Positions 42,868 through 50,224 are shown, counted from the stretch's first letter. The stretch is 64,000 bases of DNA from a virus (IMGVR_UViG_3300033273_000392:62001-126000); one strand, 5' to 3'. The notes: generated by a model from the letters alone, not told the origin. Numbers and translations are program-made.

Positions 42868-43797
42868 TTATTTGATTCTTTTAATATTCTTTGCGCTAGG
42901 CCCCCAGAAAAGAGCCTGGAATACGTTGTCTCCATAGTGAAACGCAACGATAGCTTCTGCCTCAAACTCAACGGCCTGCTTGGCATTCCAGTGCTTCATT
43001 GCCTTTTCTAATGACTTGTATTCGTATTCTATATAGTCTGCTGGGAAAGCATAGTTCCATCCTGGCTTAGGAGTTGCTGTCCTGCTGCCCCATGACATGC
43101 CTAGGTCGTTAAAATCTTTTGTGCCTCTAGTAAATCCGTTCGCTACAATAGCATCGGCATGATTTGTTAAGTGCACTAGCTTAGTTCCCTTAGGTACTCT
43201 ATTTGGCTCATCAAAGAAATAAGAGATAGGAAGCCTAGGATAGTATAATTTACTATTCACAGCATTGAAAAGCTTTTCTAGTTCCTCTTCAGTTGCTGTA
43301 TCGCCAGTTACTCCCTCTAGACCATTACTATGTACGACTTGTTTCATGCCCTTAAGGCCAATAATAAGGTCAAACTTTTCAGCAGGAGTTTTGTCTAGTG
43401 CCTTTTCTAGATCGTCTATCTTAGCTTCATTAACGAAGGATTCAAACAGGTTTAAGTGCTTCATATCAGTAACTCTTTTATTTGATTCGTTGTATCTAAC
43501 CATGGTCTCTCTGGTCTTAAAGTCATGCCTAGGCTTCTTCTTAAATCCAAACTCCTTATAGAACTTCTCTAGTCTAGATTTAGATGAAGCACCATAGTCA
43601 GTGCTAGGTGTCAAGTAGATCGTCTTGTTCATGCTATCCGCATAATCAATAACCTTCTGCATAACCCGTCTGCCTACTCCGCTGCCCCTAGCCTCTTCAG
43701 GAACTACAATTTTGCTTAGAGTTAAGTAGTCGCCATTATCATAAAGCTCAAGCTCTACACCAAATTCTTGTTCTATGTCTTGCAGTACGTATGACAT
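42868..43797 (-). CDS. GNAT acetyltransferase joined to a capsid-tagged ART-like domain
   Basis: Residues 1-105 are a GNAT fold: acetyl-CoA loop 'VPEEARGSGVGRRVMQKVID' at 32-51, and 'SRLEKFYKEFGFKKKP' at 74-89. At Met112 (ATG at 43464) the sequence MKHLNLFESFVNEAKID repeats the shared N-terminal tag in mid-protein. The remaining part contains 'GTKLVHLTNHADAIVANGFT', in which His209 sits as in KptA/ART-like folds, with a following 'GWNYAFPADYIEYEYKS' and Glu279. Either this is a fusion with an internal protease site after Glu124, or the internal ATG starts a second protein from the same frame. The gene shares one base with its upstream neighbour. Confidence 0.72.
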   Translation of the reverse strand: MSYVLQDIEQEFGVELELYDNGDYLTLSKIVVPEEARGSGVGRRVMQKVIDYADSMNKTIYLTPSTDYGASSKSRLEKFYKEFGFKKKPRHDFKTRETMVRYNESNKRVTDMKHLNLFESFVNEAKIDDLEKALDKTPAEKFDLIIGLKGMKQVVHSNGLEGVTGDTATEEELEKLFNAVNSKLYYPRLPISYFFDEPNRVPKGTKLVHLTNHADAIVANGFTRGTKDFNDLGMSWGSRTATPKPGWNYAFPADYIEYEYKSLEKAMKHWNAKQAVEFEAEAIVAFHYGDNVFQALFWGPSAKNIKRIK

Positions 43798-44765
43798 TAT
43801 AGACCGTATTTTTTAGTTAGGTATTCTTGAACATTACCGGTCTTATACTTTCTCATATCATCAGAAAGCATCTTAAAGAACTCTCGGTATATGTCGACCC
43901 TACGAGAACGCTTATCGTGCAAGTCGTTCATAAACGTTGCTGAAAATAAAGCGACATCTTGTTTCATATCGGATGTGTACATTTCAATCTCGCCTCTTAG
44001 CTTCGTTTCAATTTTACCATCGTAATACTTCTTAGCATCAGATAGATCTACTAGTCTGTCAATCTCCTTTTGGTTATCAGCGGCTAATGCTACAATAACT
44101 CTAGCGATTACTCTAGTGTCAAACCCTTCGATCTTAATAGGCTGATTCCACTCCTCATCATTTCTCTTGATCTGATCTTCAACGTCCTCAAGCTTTACGC
44201 CTCCCTTTTGATTTAAGAAGTTTCGCCTAGCATCTAGGTCGTTGCGGTCGCTGAAGTAAAGATACGTTGGAATCTTATTCTTCTTAATCCACTTAAGAAG
44301 CATATCGGTATCTTGTGAGTTCATATTCCATCTCTTTGGATCTTTATCGATATGAATCTCCTTTACGTACTGTGCTGCTTTAGCAATCTTAGGGTTATTC
44401 AACATAATACGGTCCTCCATTTCATGCGACCTTAGATTTCTATTTCCAGGCTCATATGCGTTACCTCTTTTCTTAATTTCCCAATAGTCAATAGGCTCGG
44501 CCTTGTATCTCTGCCCAAGCTTTCTTCCATCTAAGACAAACTTAACGACTCCACTTTGATATCCCTCTCGCTTAGATCTAGTAGTAGAAAAAAAGTATGT
44601 TCTACCCTTCTGAAACTTCTGATCAGCTTCGGTACCAACAGAAAGTGTACCAAAGAACGCATCATCCCCTGCAATACCAATTAATCCCGGGAATGAGGTA
44701 AAGTGATATACGACATCAGAGATGCCTTCGTTTAAGAACTGCTCAAATATCTTTAGGTATTTCAT
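43797..44765 (-). CDS. Capsid-tagged ART-like protein, 322 residues
   Basis: Tag MKYLKIFEQFLNEGISD with a cut possible after Glu13. Directly after it, 'VVYHFTSFPGLIGIAGDD' (His21) and 'RTYFFSTTRSKREGYQ' (Ser60-Thr-Thr-Arg63), then 'LRSHEMEDRI' (Glu115, Glu117), form an H...STTR...ExE pattern suggesting an ADP-ribosyltransferase-like fold. The C-terminal 170 residues are helical with many Asp, Lys and Met and no motif I know. It heads the tagged-gene cluster. A GATATATA box ends four bases before the ATG, and a strong terminator lies just before that. Confidence 0.72.
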   Translation of the reverse strand: MKYLKIFEQFLNEGISDVVYHFTSFPGLIGIAGDDAFFGTLSVGTEADQKFQKGRTYFFSTTRSKREGYQSGVVKFVLDGRKLGQRYKAEPIDYWEIKKRGNAYEPGNRNLRSHEMEDRIMLNNPKIAKAAQYVKEIHIDKDPKRWNMNSQDTDMLLKWIKKNKIPTYLYFSDRNDLDARRNFLNQKGGVKLEDVEDQIKRNDEEWNQPIKIEGFDTRVIARVIVALAADNQKEIDRLVDLSDAKKYYDGKIETKLRGEIEMYTSDMKQDVALFSATFMNDLHDKRSRRVDIYREFFKMLSDDMRKYKTGNVQEYLTKKYGL

Positions 44766-44769
44766 AGAC

Positions 44770-44777
44770 TATATATC
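44770..44777 (-). promoter_or_regulatory. GATATATA box four bases before an ATG
   Basis: TTTGATATATA, then GTCT and the ATG at 44765. It lies directly after a perfect terminator, so the downstream cluster must start its own transcript here or be read through. The short spacing would give a nearly leaderless mRNA. Confidence 0.55.
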
Positions 44778-44780
44778 AAA

Positions 44781-44808
44781 GAAAAAGGGCCCCCAAAAAG
44801 GGGGCCCT
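44781..44808 (-). terminator. Strong rho-independent terminator
   Basis: AGGGCCCCC (44786-44794) pairs perfectly with GGGGGCCCT (44800-44808) around AAAAA. On the minus strand TTTTTC follows the stem. This is one of the most stable hairpins in the window. Confidence 0.92.
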
Positions 44809-44850
44809 ACGAACGGGGGCTTTGAGGGTGGTTAGATAAGCACCACCCTG
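44782..44850 (-). ncRNA. Candidate small RNA between two promoter-like boxes
   Basis: A GATATATA box at 44865-44858 lies just after a stop codon. It is followed by an 8-base-pair hairpin (AGGGTGGT at 44825-44832 with ACCACCCT at 44842-44849) and then by the strong terminator at 44781-44808. No reading frame of useful length fits. The layout of promoter, stem-loop and terminator would give an RNA of about 70 bases. It could equally be the structured 3' end of the upstream message. Confidence 0.28.
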
Positions 44851-44857
44851 CACGTAT

Positions 44858-44865
44858 TATATATC
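44858..44865 (-). promoter_or_regulatory. GATATATA late-promoter-like box
   Basis: The octamer (CGATATATAATA) lies seven bases after the stop of the gene at 44872. There is no coding start between it and the terminator at 44781-44808, so any transcript would be short and non-coding or would read through. Confidence 0.35.
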
Positions 44866-44871
44866 GAAAGA

Positions 44872-45171
44872 TTAGACGCCTTCTAACATGAGGCTATCGA
44901 TCTCATTGCAAATTGGCAATAAGATTGCACAGCGCTCATATTGTTCCTCATCTTCAAAGTACTGAATCATCTTCTTAATAGTAAGATTCAGATCAGCCAG
45001 TTGAATAGGATCGAGTGAAAGCAAGTGAGACCGGTTCATACCTGACTCTTCGATCTTTTTAAAGTTATCCTCGATTGCTTGCTCTAGCATTCGCTCACGC
45101 AGTTTATTAATCTTGCGCTCGAACTCTGAGCTGCTATCCTCCATAAAATCGTCAAAATTAAACTCTTGCAT
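44872..45171 (-). CDS. Small protein with UVR-like C-terminal motif (paralogue 3 of 3)
   Basis: A 99-residue acidic protein starting MQEFNFDDFMEDSSSEFERK. The C-terminus 'IKKMIQYFEDEEQYERCAIL' shares the UVR-like motif and Cys with the genes at 37967 and 38525. It lies directly downstream of dnaK, and paralogue 2 lies directly downstream of dnaJ, which hints at a chaperone link. An early-type promoter box is at 45212-45203. Function unknown. Confidence 0.68.
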   Translation of the reverse strand: MQEFNFDDFMEDSSSEFERKINKLRERMLEQAIEDNFKKIEESGMNRSHLLSLDPIQLADLNLTIKKMIQYFEDEEQYERCAILLPICNEIDSLMLEGV

Positions 45172-45202
45172 AATTTATCTATCTTTTGGTTTTTGATTAC
45201 AA

Positions 45203-45212
45203 TGGAATATAC
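45203..45212 (-). promoter_or_regulatory. Early-promoter-like box GTATATTCCA
   Basis: Located 31 bases before the ATG at 45171 and preceded by TTTGTTTGACGAAGATTGT, which offers a TTG at a suitable distance. It shares the GTATATTnC core with four other boxes. Confidence 0.4.
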
Positions 45213-45266
45213 ACAATCTTCGTCAAACAAAAAAATTATTTAAATCTTTTTTCGATATTTTAACAC

Positions 45267-47117
45267 TTATTCTACTACCTCTGCTTCTACAGTCTCTTCA
45301 TCGGCTTCTCCCTGTTGCTGGGCATAAAGATCTTTAGATACCTCTTGCCATACTTCTGTTAGAGCTTCAGTCTTAGCCTTGCAGTCTTCTACATCACTTG
45401 ACTCGATAGCAGACTTAAGCGAGTCAAGCGCCTCGTTGAGCTGTGTCTTCTGATCCTCTAAAAGCTGGTCGTCCATATCCTTCATCTGATTCTCAGTAGT
45501 AAAGACCATGCTATCTGCTCGGTTCATAACATCGGCTCGCTCGCGCGCTTCCTTATCTGCATCGGCATTTGCTTCAGCTTCCTGCTTCATACGCTCGATA
45601 TCATCTTGGCTCAACCCGCTAGAAGCCTCGATACGGATCTTCTGCTCCTTATTAGTTGCCTTATCAGTTGCAGTTACATTGATGATACCATTAGCATCAA
45701 TATCAAACGTTACTTCAATCTGAGGAATACCTCGAGGCGCAGGTGGCAGGCCATCTAGGTGGAACCGCCCGATAGTATGGTTATCTTGCGCCATAGCTCG
45801 CTCGCCCTGGAGAACATGGATCTCAACGCTAGGCTGATTATCAGCCGCGGTAGAGAACGTCTCACTCTTCTTAGTAGGGATAGTTGTATTGGCGTCAATC
45901 AACTTGGTGAATACACCGCCCATAGTCTCAATGCCAAGTGACAGTGGCGTGACGTCTAACAAGAGGACATCGTTAACATCACCGGAAAGAACCCCACCTT
46001 GGATAGCAGCGCCAAGAGCAACCACCTCGTCTGGGTTTACTCCTTTAGAAGGCTCCTTACCAAAGAACTTACTTACCGCTTCCTGAACCGCAGGAATGCG
46101 CGTAGATCCACCGACAAGGATAACCTCATCAATATCACTTTTCTTTAAACCTGCTGCCTTCAAAGCGCTCTGGCATGGTTTAATGCTTCGCTTAACAAGA
46201 TCTTCAGTCAGCTGATCAAACTTAGAGCGGCTAAGGTTGCGAACAAGGTGCTTAGGAACCCCATCAACTGGCATGATATATGGCAAGTTGATTTCAGTAG
46301 ATGATGTGCTAGACAACTCGATCTTAGCTTTCTCTGCAGCCTCACGAAGACGTTGAAGTGCCATAGGATCCTTGGTCAAATCCAGTCCACCGTTCTCGTC
46401 CTTAAACTCCTGAACCAACCAATCAACGATAGCCAAGTCAAAGTCATCACCGCCGAGGTGTGTATCACCATCAGTAGACAAGACTTCAAAGACTCCATCA
46501 CCAAGCTCGAGGATACTAACGTCATGTGTACCACCGCCAAGGTCAAATACCACAATCTTCTGATCTGTATTCTGCTTGTCTAGACCATATGCTAGCGCTG
46601 CAGCAGTTGGCTCGTTGATGATTCGCTTCACCTCGAGACCGGCAATCTGGCCAGCTTCTTTAGTAGCCTGGCGCTGTGCATCATTAAAGTATGCAGGAAC
46701 AGTAATCACCGCTTCAGTAACAGAAGTTCCGAGATAGTCCTCAGCAGTCTGCTTCATTTTCTGCAAGACCATAGCGCTAATCTCCTGTGCAGTATATGCC
46801 TTTCCTTCAACATCTACGCTTACAGTGTCCCCCTTTCCTTTCTTAACAGAATATGCCACACGCCCTGCTTCTTTCTTAGATTCAGAGAAAGGCATTCCAA
46901 TAAAACGCTTAATAGACGAAACTGTGTTTTCTGGGTTAGTCACAGCTTGGCGCTTTGCAGGATCCCCGATTTTACGGTCGCCGTCCTTTGCAAATCCAAT
47001 TACAGAGGGTGTTGTACGTTTACCTTCAGAGTTCGTGATAACGATAGGCTCGTTACCTTCCATAACGGCAACACAAGAGTTAGTGGTACCGAGGTCAATT
47101 CCAATGATTTTACTCAT
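45267..47117 (-). CDS. dnaK: Chaperone DnaK (Hsp70)
   Basis: A 616-residue full-length Hsp70. The ATPase phosphate loop is [17 protein letters not shown] near the start. '[20 protein letters not shown]' and '[18 protein letters not shown]' follow (bacterial DnaK usually has GGGTFDVS, so His replaces Phe). The substrate-binding domain has '[17 protein letters not shown]', and the protein ends with an acidic tail. It is only slightly shorter than host DnaK (about 638). A phage-encoded DnaK is unusual. With the phage DnaJ it could support head or tail assembly or replication-complex remodelling. No grpE is seen in the window. The leader holds three inverted repeats. Confidence 0.96.
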   Translation of the reverse strand: MSKIIGIDLGTTNSCVAVMEGNEPIVITNSEGKRTTPSVIGFAKDGDRKIGDPAKRQAVTNPENTVSSIKRFIGMPFSESKKEAGRVAYSVKKGKGDTVSVDVEGKAYTAQEISAMVLQKMKQTAEDYLGTSVTEAVITVPAYFNDAQRQATKEAGQIAGLEVKRIINEPTAAALAYGLDKQNTDQKIVVFDLGGGTHDVSILELGDGVFEVLSTDGDTHLGGDDFDLAIVDWLVQEFKDENGGLDLTKDPMALQRLREAAEKAKIELSSTSSTEINLPYIMPVDGVPKHLVRNLSRSKFDQLTEDLVKRSIKPCQSALKAAGLKKSDIDEVILVGGSTRIPAVQEAVSKFFGKEPSKGVNPDEVVALGAAIQGGVLSGDVNDVLLLDVTPLSLGIETMGGVFTKLIDANTTIPTKKSETFSTAADNQPSVEIHVLQGERAMAQDNHTIGRFHLDGLPPAPRGIPQIEVTFDIDANGIINVTATDKATNKEQKIRIEASSGLSQDDIERMKQEAEANADADKEARERADVMNRADSMVFTTENQMKDMDDQLLEDQKTQLNEALDSLKSAIESSDVEDCKAKTEALTEVWQEVSKDLYAQQQGEADEETVEAEVVE

Positions 47118-47142
47118 ATCTTTATGTTTTGATTTTATTAGT

Positions 47143-47156
47143 TAGCAATATTGCTA
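47143..47156. promoter_or_regulatory. Perfect palindrome TAGCAATATTGCTA in the dnaK leader
   Basis: A 14-base perfect palindrome 26 bases upstream of the dnaK ATG. It does not match the CIRCE element (TTAGCACTC-N9-GAGTGCTAA), although both start with a TAGCA-like half. It could be an operator. Confidence 0.45.
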
Positions 47157-47159
47157 GAC

Positions 47160-47187
47160 GTGGCATATATAGAAAAAACCATGCCAC
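47160..47187. promoter_or_regulatory. Inverted repeat GTGGCAT/ATGCCAC in the dnaK leader
   Basis: Seven-base arms (47160-47166 and 47181-47187) enclose a loop with a run of T on the minus strand. The T-run is within the loop, so it is not a classical terminator. Confidence 0.4.
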
Positions 47188-47191
47188 TAGG

Positions 47192-47220
47192 CAGAAGTAT
47201 GACAAAATGTCACACTTCTG
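47192..47220 (-). promoter_or_regulatory. Long inverted repeat upstream of dnaK
   Basis: CAGAAGTATGACA (47192-47204) pairs with TGTCACACTTCTG (47208-47220) with one mismatch around three bases, a 13-base stem. It lies between the upstream stop (47235) and the dnaK leader. It may be a terminator without a T-run, or an operator. Confidence 0.45.
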
Positions 47221-47234
47221 TCATATCTGTCATA

Positions 47235-47483
47235 TTATCCGCAATAGAGATCTAGTTCACCATCTTCCCATGCAGCGATAATAGCTGCAACTTCCTCGGA
47301 GTCTTCAGCTGCATCATAAATGCTGCACCATCCGTCTTCGTGCAAATAGAGCATTTCACCTCCATTGCTATCTTCGGCATATCGGATGGTATGTTCGTTA
47401 CCATCAATTTCAAGTGTGTATTGGTCTGTGCTTGCCCAATATACGTTGTCGCAATCTACGACTTCAATATCAAAATCTGACAT
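47235..47483 (-). CDS. Small acidic protein, 82 residues
   Basis: Starts MSDFDIEVVDCDNVYWASTD and ends WEDGELDLYCG. It is very acidic (many Asp, Glu) with four Cys and several Tyr/Trp, looks beta-rich, and may mimic DNA or bind metal. No family recognised. It lies upstream of the dnaK leader in an early-type gene block. Confidence 0.65.
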   Translation of the reverse strand: MSDFDIEVVDCDNVYWASTDQYTLEIDGNEHTIRYAEDSNGGEMLYLHEDGWCSIYDAAEDSEEVAAIIAAWEDGELDLYCG

Positions 47484-47494
47484 TTTTATTTAGT

Positions 47495-47680
47495 TTAAAG
47501 AATTTTAGTTGTCATAAGTGAACCAAACGGTGCCGAGTGCAACTCTTCTAGACACCATCGTCCTCCGTATTTTTCATCTTGTCGGTTAGCAATCATTTCC
47601 GCTTTGGATTTAGCGTGTTGATCGTCATTTGCATATACATATGCAGTAAATGTAGCTACGTATCTTTTTTCTTTATTCAT
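47495..47680 (-). CDS. Small protein, 61 residues
   Basis: Starts MNKEKRYVATFTAYVYANDD and contains 'HAKSKAEMIANRQDEKYGGR'. The strand-helix pattern resembles small phage proteins of the type 'Y.a.f...vyA.dee.A...Ae.ia'. Function unknown. It lies four bases after the phosphatase gene. Confidence 0.62.
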   Translation of the reverse strand: MNKEKRYVATFTAYVYANDDQHAKSKAEMIANRQDEKYGGRWCLEELHSAPFGSLMTTKIL

Positions 47681-47683
47681 ATC

Positions 47684-48142
47684 TTAGAAATTTCCAGGTG
47701 CAACTTGAAAGCATGTAAGGCCATTATCCCGCCACATATCCACAACCTTCTGCCGATCATCAAACACACAGAGGATATCTGATTTATCGGTAAAGAGCTG
47801 GTCCAACCACTGCTTCTTTAATTGATCGTCAGGCATAAAGTTAAAGTCGTTTGAGGTTGGCCGCATCTTCAATACATCGAAGGGTACATCAAACTTATTG
47901 AGCCATGCCCGAGTAGCATCCTTAGTTGCCTTGCTCCGCCCACTAAGGATCACAATCATGTTGCCTGCATCTTTAAGCGTCTTGGCCATTTGGATAACAG
48001 GCATGTTTGGCTGATCCATATCAATATTATTAGGATCAAAGAACACATCCCAATCGATCTTACCATTGGGTTTAGTTGAGGCAGCCCGCCGCTTGTCGAT
48101 GAGGGCTAGGGTACCGTCGAGGTCAAAGATTACTTTCTTCAT
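47684..48142 (-). CDS. Pnkp-type 3'-phosphatase (HAD family)
   Basis: A 152-residue HAD protein closely matching the C-terminal phosphatase domain of T4 polynucleotide kinase: 'VIFDLDGTLALIDKRRA' with the nucleophile Asp, 'MIVILSGRSKATKDATRAWL', 'FDVLKMRPTSNDFNFMPDDQ' and 'CVFDDRQKVVDMWRDNGLTC', ending QVAPGNF. The kinase half is absent, so this is a stand-alone phosphatase domain. In T4 the enzyme helps repair tRNA cut by host anticodon nucleases. Here it could remove 3'-phosphates from RNA or DNA ends. A kinase or ligase partner is not seen in the window. Confidence 0.88.
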   Translation of the reverse strand: MKKVIFDLDGTLALIDKRRAASTKPNGKIDWDVFFDPNNIDMDQPNMPVIQMAKTLKDAGNMIVILSGRSKATKDATRAWLNKFDVPFDVLKMRPTSNDFNFMPDDQLKKQWLDQLFTDKSDILCVFDDRQKVVDMWRDNGLTCFQVAPGNF

Positions 48143-48160
48143 TTGTTTTTTTAATTACAC

Positions 48161-48170
48161 TGCAATATAC
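48161..48170 (-). promoter_or_regulatory. Early-promoter-like box GTATATTGCA
   Basis: Located 19 bases before the ATG at 48142 within TTTTGTATATTGCAGTG. It is the -7-like element of an early promoter for the phosphatase gene, after the terminator at 48215-48247. Confidence 0.42.
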
Positions 48171-48214
48171 AAAATCCAGGATTAAAACTACTATCTTAAA
48201 TGTTAAATTTTCAG

Positions 48215-48247
48215 AAAAAAGAGGGGATGATCCGTTGACCACCCCCT
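48215..48247 (-). terminator. Rho-independent terminator after the DUF932-like gene
   Basis: GAGGGG (48221-48226) pairs with CCCCTC (48242-48247), with TGATC/GACCA extending inward with one mismatch. Six T follow on the minus strand at 48220-48215. A second small hairpin (CTGGA/TCCAG) lies just before it. Confidence 0.82.
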
Positions 48248-48271
48248 CCCGACAAACTGGATATGTCCAGA

Positions 48272-49414
48272 TCAGTTAAGCATTGCACCGACTTGGGCGG
48301 TCTCCTTCAGCACATTCTTGGCGAAGGGGCTTGGCATCTCGTTGGACATATCGTAGTCCTTACCAAGCAACTGACCCGCAGAAACCATCAACTCGGTTTC
48401 GTCACTTGGCTTGATGTCTGAACCAAGCATCATGTCAGCGGCGTGTGTCGCCACGTGCGTGACTCCATTAACGACGGACCAGATGGACTGATCGGTCTTG
48501 CAGCGCTTCTTCTGCTCTGTAGTCAACTCATTAGGGTTGACATTGATGCTGTTGTAAGCATCATACTGACTCTGGAGAGGGATCCAGCTGTCTGCGCGAT
48601 CACCAACGTGATTCGAAATCCAACGATGAGCTCGTTCCATCTCGTTAAGAGATGCAGGTGTCTGAGAGGCACGCTTGACGATATCGCCAAATCCAGTAGG
48701 AACGAAACCGTTCTTGCGAAGGTTGTTCAAGTTCTGGAAGAACGTCTCCATAGACTCTTGCTCAAGGTTGTGAAGAGTGAAGTGATCCTCGGCCATCGAT
48801 GTAGTGCAGCCATTAGCGCACCAGAGTCGATTAACATATGGGCTCACTTCGATACCCCCGAACGGTGAGTTCTTCAAGGTGATTCCAGTGGTGAAGATCT
48901 CGTTATCGATACCTACATCCACTTGGGTATTTGGGTGAATCGCATTGATCGTAACTGCGCCCGTACTCGAGTTAACTGACCAATTAGCGATATCAAACCC
49001 ATGGTCACCGATGATTCCATCGGCAATTCCCAAGAATCGCTCATTCGAAATCATTTGCGTCGCGGTCTTTGAAAAACCAACAACCTTCTTAGAAATTGGA
49101 GACAACACAATGGTAATTTCGTTAAGGTTGTTAGCCATAGCATTTTTAATCGTATTGATGAATCGTGCCTTCGTCTCAGCATTGAAGAGATTTTCAAACT
49201 GCTTAGCAAAGGTCTTAGACATCCCGATGATTCGCATCAGCTGAGTGAACGCCTTAGGGTCCATCTCAACATAGTGTCCTTGGTATGAGATTACGCTCTC
49301 AGAGATGATATCAATGTCACGGACGGGAACCGACTTACGTACAGTTTGTGCATTCATTGTCTCAGCTCGGCGTGAGTCGATAACCTCACTAGAAAGTTTA
49401 CGTGCTTGTGGCAT
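48272..49414 (-). CDS. DUF932-like protein, 380 residues
   Basis: Starts MPQARKLSSEVIDSRRAETM. The middle part 'TGITLKNSPFGGIEVSPYVN' followed by 'RLWCANGCTTSMAEDHFTLH' resembles the DUF932/phage-plasmid-like family signature (a G-x-x-v...s.p...R..C.NG pattern). Such proteins occur on phages and plasmids; their biochemical role is unknown. The base composition is more GC-rich than most of the window, as in dnaK, which may reflect strong expression. A TATAAATA element lies 27 bases upstream of the ATG. Confidence 0.7.
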   Translation of the reverse strand: MPQARKLSSEVIDSRRAETMNAQTVRKSVPVRDIDIISESVISYQGHYVEMDPKAFTQLMRIIGMSKTFAKQFENLFNAETKARFINTIKNAMANNLNEITIVLSPISKKVVGFSKTATQMISNERFLGIADGIIGDHGFDIANWSVNSSTGAVTINAIHPNTQVDVGIDNEIFTTGITLKNSPFGGIEVSPYVNRLWCANGCTTSMAEDHFTLHNLEQESMETFFQNLNNLRKNGFVPTGFGDIVKRASQTPASLNEMERAHRWISNHVGDRADSWIPLQSQYDAYNSINVNPNELTTEQKKRCKTDQSIWSVVNGVTHVATHAADMMLGSDIKPSDETELMVSAGQLLGKDYDMSNEMPSPFAKNVLKETAQVGAMLN

Positions 49415-49440
49415 GTTGATGGTTTAAATGTGATTTACAG

Positions 49441-49448
49441 TATTTATA
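49441..49448 (-). promoter_or_regulatory. TATAAATA, identical to the T4 late box
   Basis: The octamer on the minus strand (GAGTATAAATACTG) is 27 bases before the ATG of the DUF932-like gene, in the 40-base gap after the previous stop. An isolated match in AT-rich DNA may be chance. Confidence 0.3.
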
Positions 49449-49454
49449 CTCGTT

Positions 49455-49748
49455 TCAGTCGAAATGTTTCATGAGTTCTTGTTTAAACTCATTTTTATTT
49501 ATCTCAATTGGTTTGCAGAATAGAACTTTATGCCCAAGATATTGGAACCGCACATCGCCATTAGAACGCGTCTTAAGCGTATCTCGGCAGGCTTGGATAA
49601 GATCGGTGTTTCCAATATAGGTTAGCAATTCTGCATCAACCTCGACGTGGAAGATCTGTCCTCCCTTTGGACGGAAGTCTGGTCCTCCTTCACCGGTGAG
49701 ATTATAATTCTCGTAGTATTGAGCTTCTATTTGAAGGAGCGCTGTCAT
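49455..49748 (-). CDS. Small uncharacterised protein, 97 residues
   Basis: Starts MTALLQIEAQYYENYNLTGE and looks beta-rich, with 'GGQIFHVEVDAELLTYIGNT' and 'NGDVRFQYLGHKVLFCKPIE'. It shares one base with the upstream gene (TAATG). No family recognised. Confidence 0.66.
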   Translation of the reverse strand: MTALLQIEAQYYENYNLTGEGGPDFRPKGGQIFHVEVDAELLTYIGNTDLIQACRDTLKTRSNGDVRFQYLGHKVLFCKPIEINKNEFKQELMKHFD

Positions 49749-50206
49749 TAGGCTTTTTGGGTTTCAAGGTAAGCTTCATAGGCCTCGTATTGCTTAGTGC
49801 CATACTTAGGACGATAGCTAACCGTCATGTATTTAGTTCCGAACTCAATGCCACTTGCAGGATCTTTAATCCCATGGCCATCGTTGTATTCATAGATATC
49901 TTCCATGCCGTTGAAACGACCTTGAGAGAAGACAGCTTCAAGTTCTTGGCGGACATTTTCATAGACACACTTCTCGACTTCAACAGGACTCAAGTAAACG
50001 TCGACAGCATCTCCGCCGCTGAAAGAACTAGTAGACACCTGGAACTTGACGCCAGGGAAACGTTGCTTCATGTATTGACGGACGCACTGGCCAACGCCGC
50101 CCATCGTACGATAGCAGGGTTCGCCGTCTCGGTTAGCACCGACAGTGATGTTCTTAAACTCGAGGCCGAATGACTCGAAGGTGATTTTAGCAGTGTTTTG
50201 CTTCAT
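49748..50206 (-). CDS. LPD29-like protein, 152 residues
   Basis: Starts MKQNTAKITFESFGLEFKNI. The section 'VGQCVRQYMKQRFPGVKFQV' followed by 'STSSFSGGDAVDVYLSPVEV' resembles the LPD29-type domain found in large polyvalent proteins of phages and plasmids (a helix, then 'v.v....f.gG..v.v'). The rest is charged and aromatic. Function unknown. It has its own early-type promoter box and shares a 32-base leader with the gene at 50535. Confidence 0.66.
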   Translation of the reverse strand: MKQNTAKITFESFGLEFKNITVGANRDGEPCYRTMGGVGQCVRQYMKQRFPGVKFQVSTSSFSGGDAVDVYLSPVEVEKCVYENVRQELEAVFSQGRFNGMEDIYEYNDGHGIKDPASGIEFGTKYMTVSYRPKYGTKQYEAYEAYLETQKA

Positions 50207-50224
50207 GAGAGAGTTGATTTGTTT

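Noticed and set aside
47143-47220. CIRCE/HrcA operator before dnaK
   Set aside because: The inverted repeats do not match the CIRCE sequence TTAGCACTC-N9-GAGTGCTAA, although one palindrome has a similar start.
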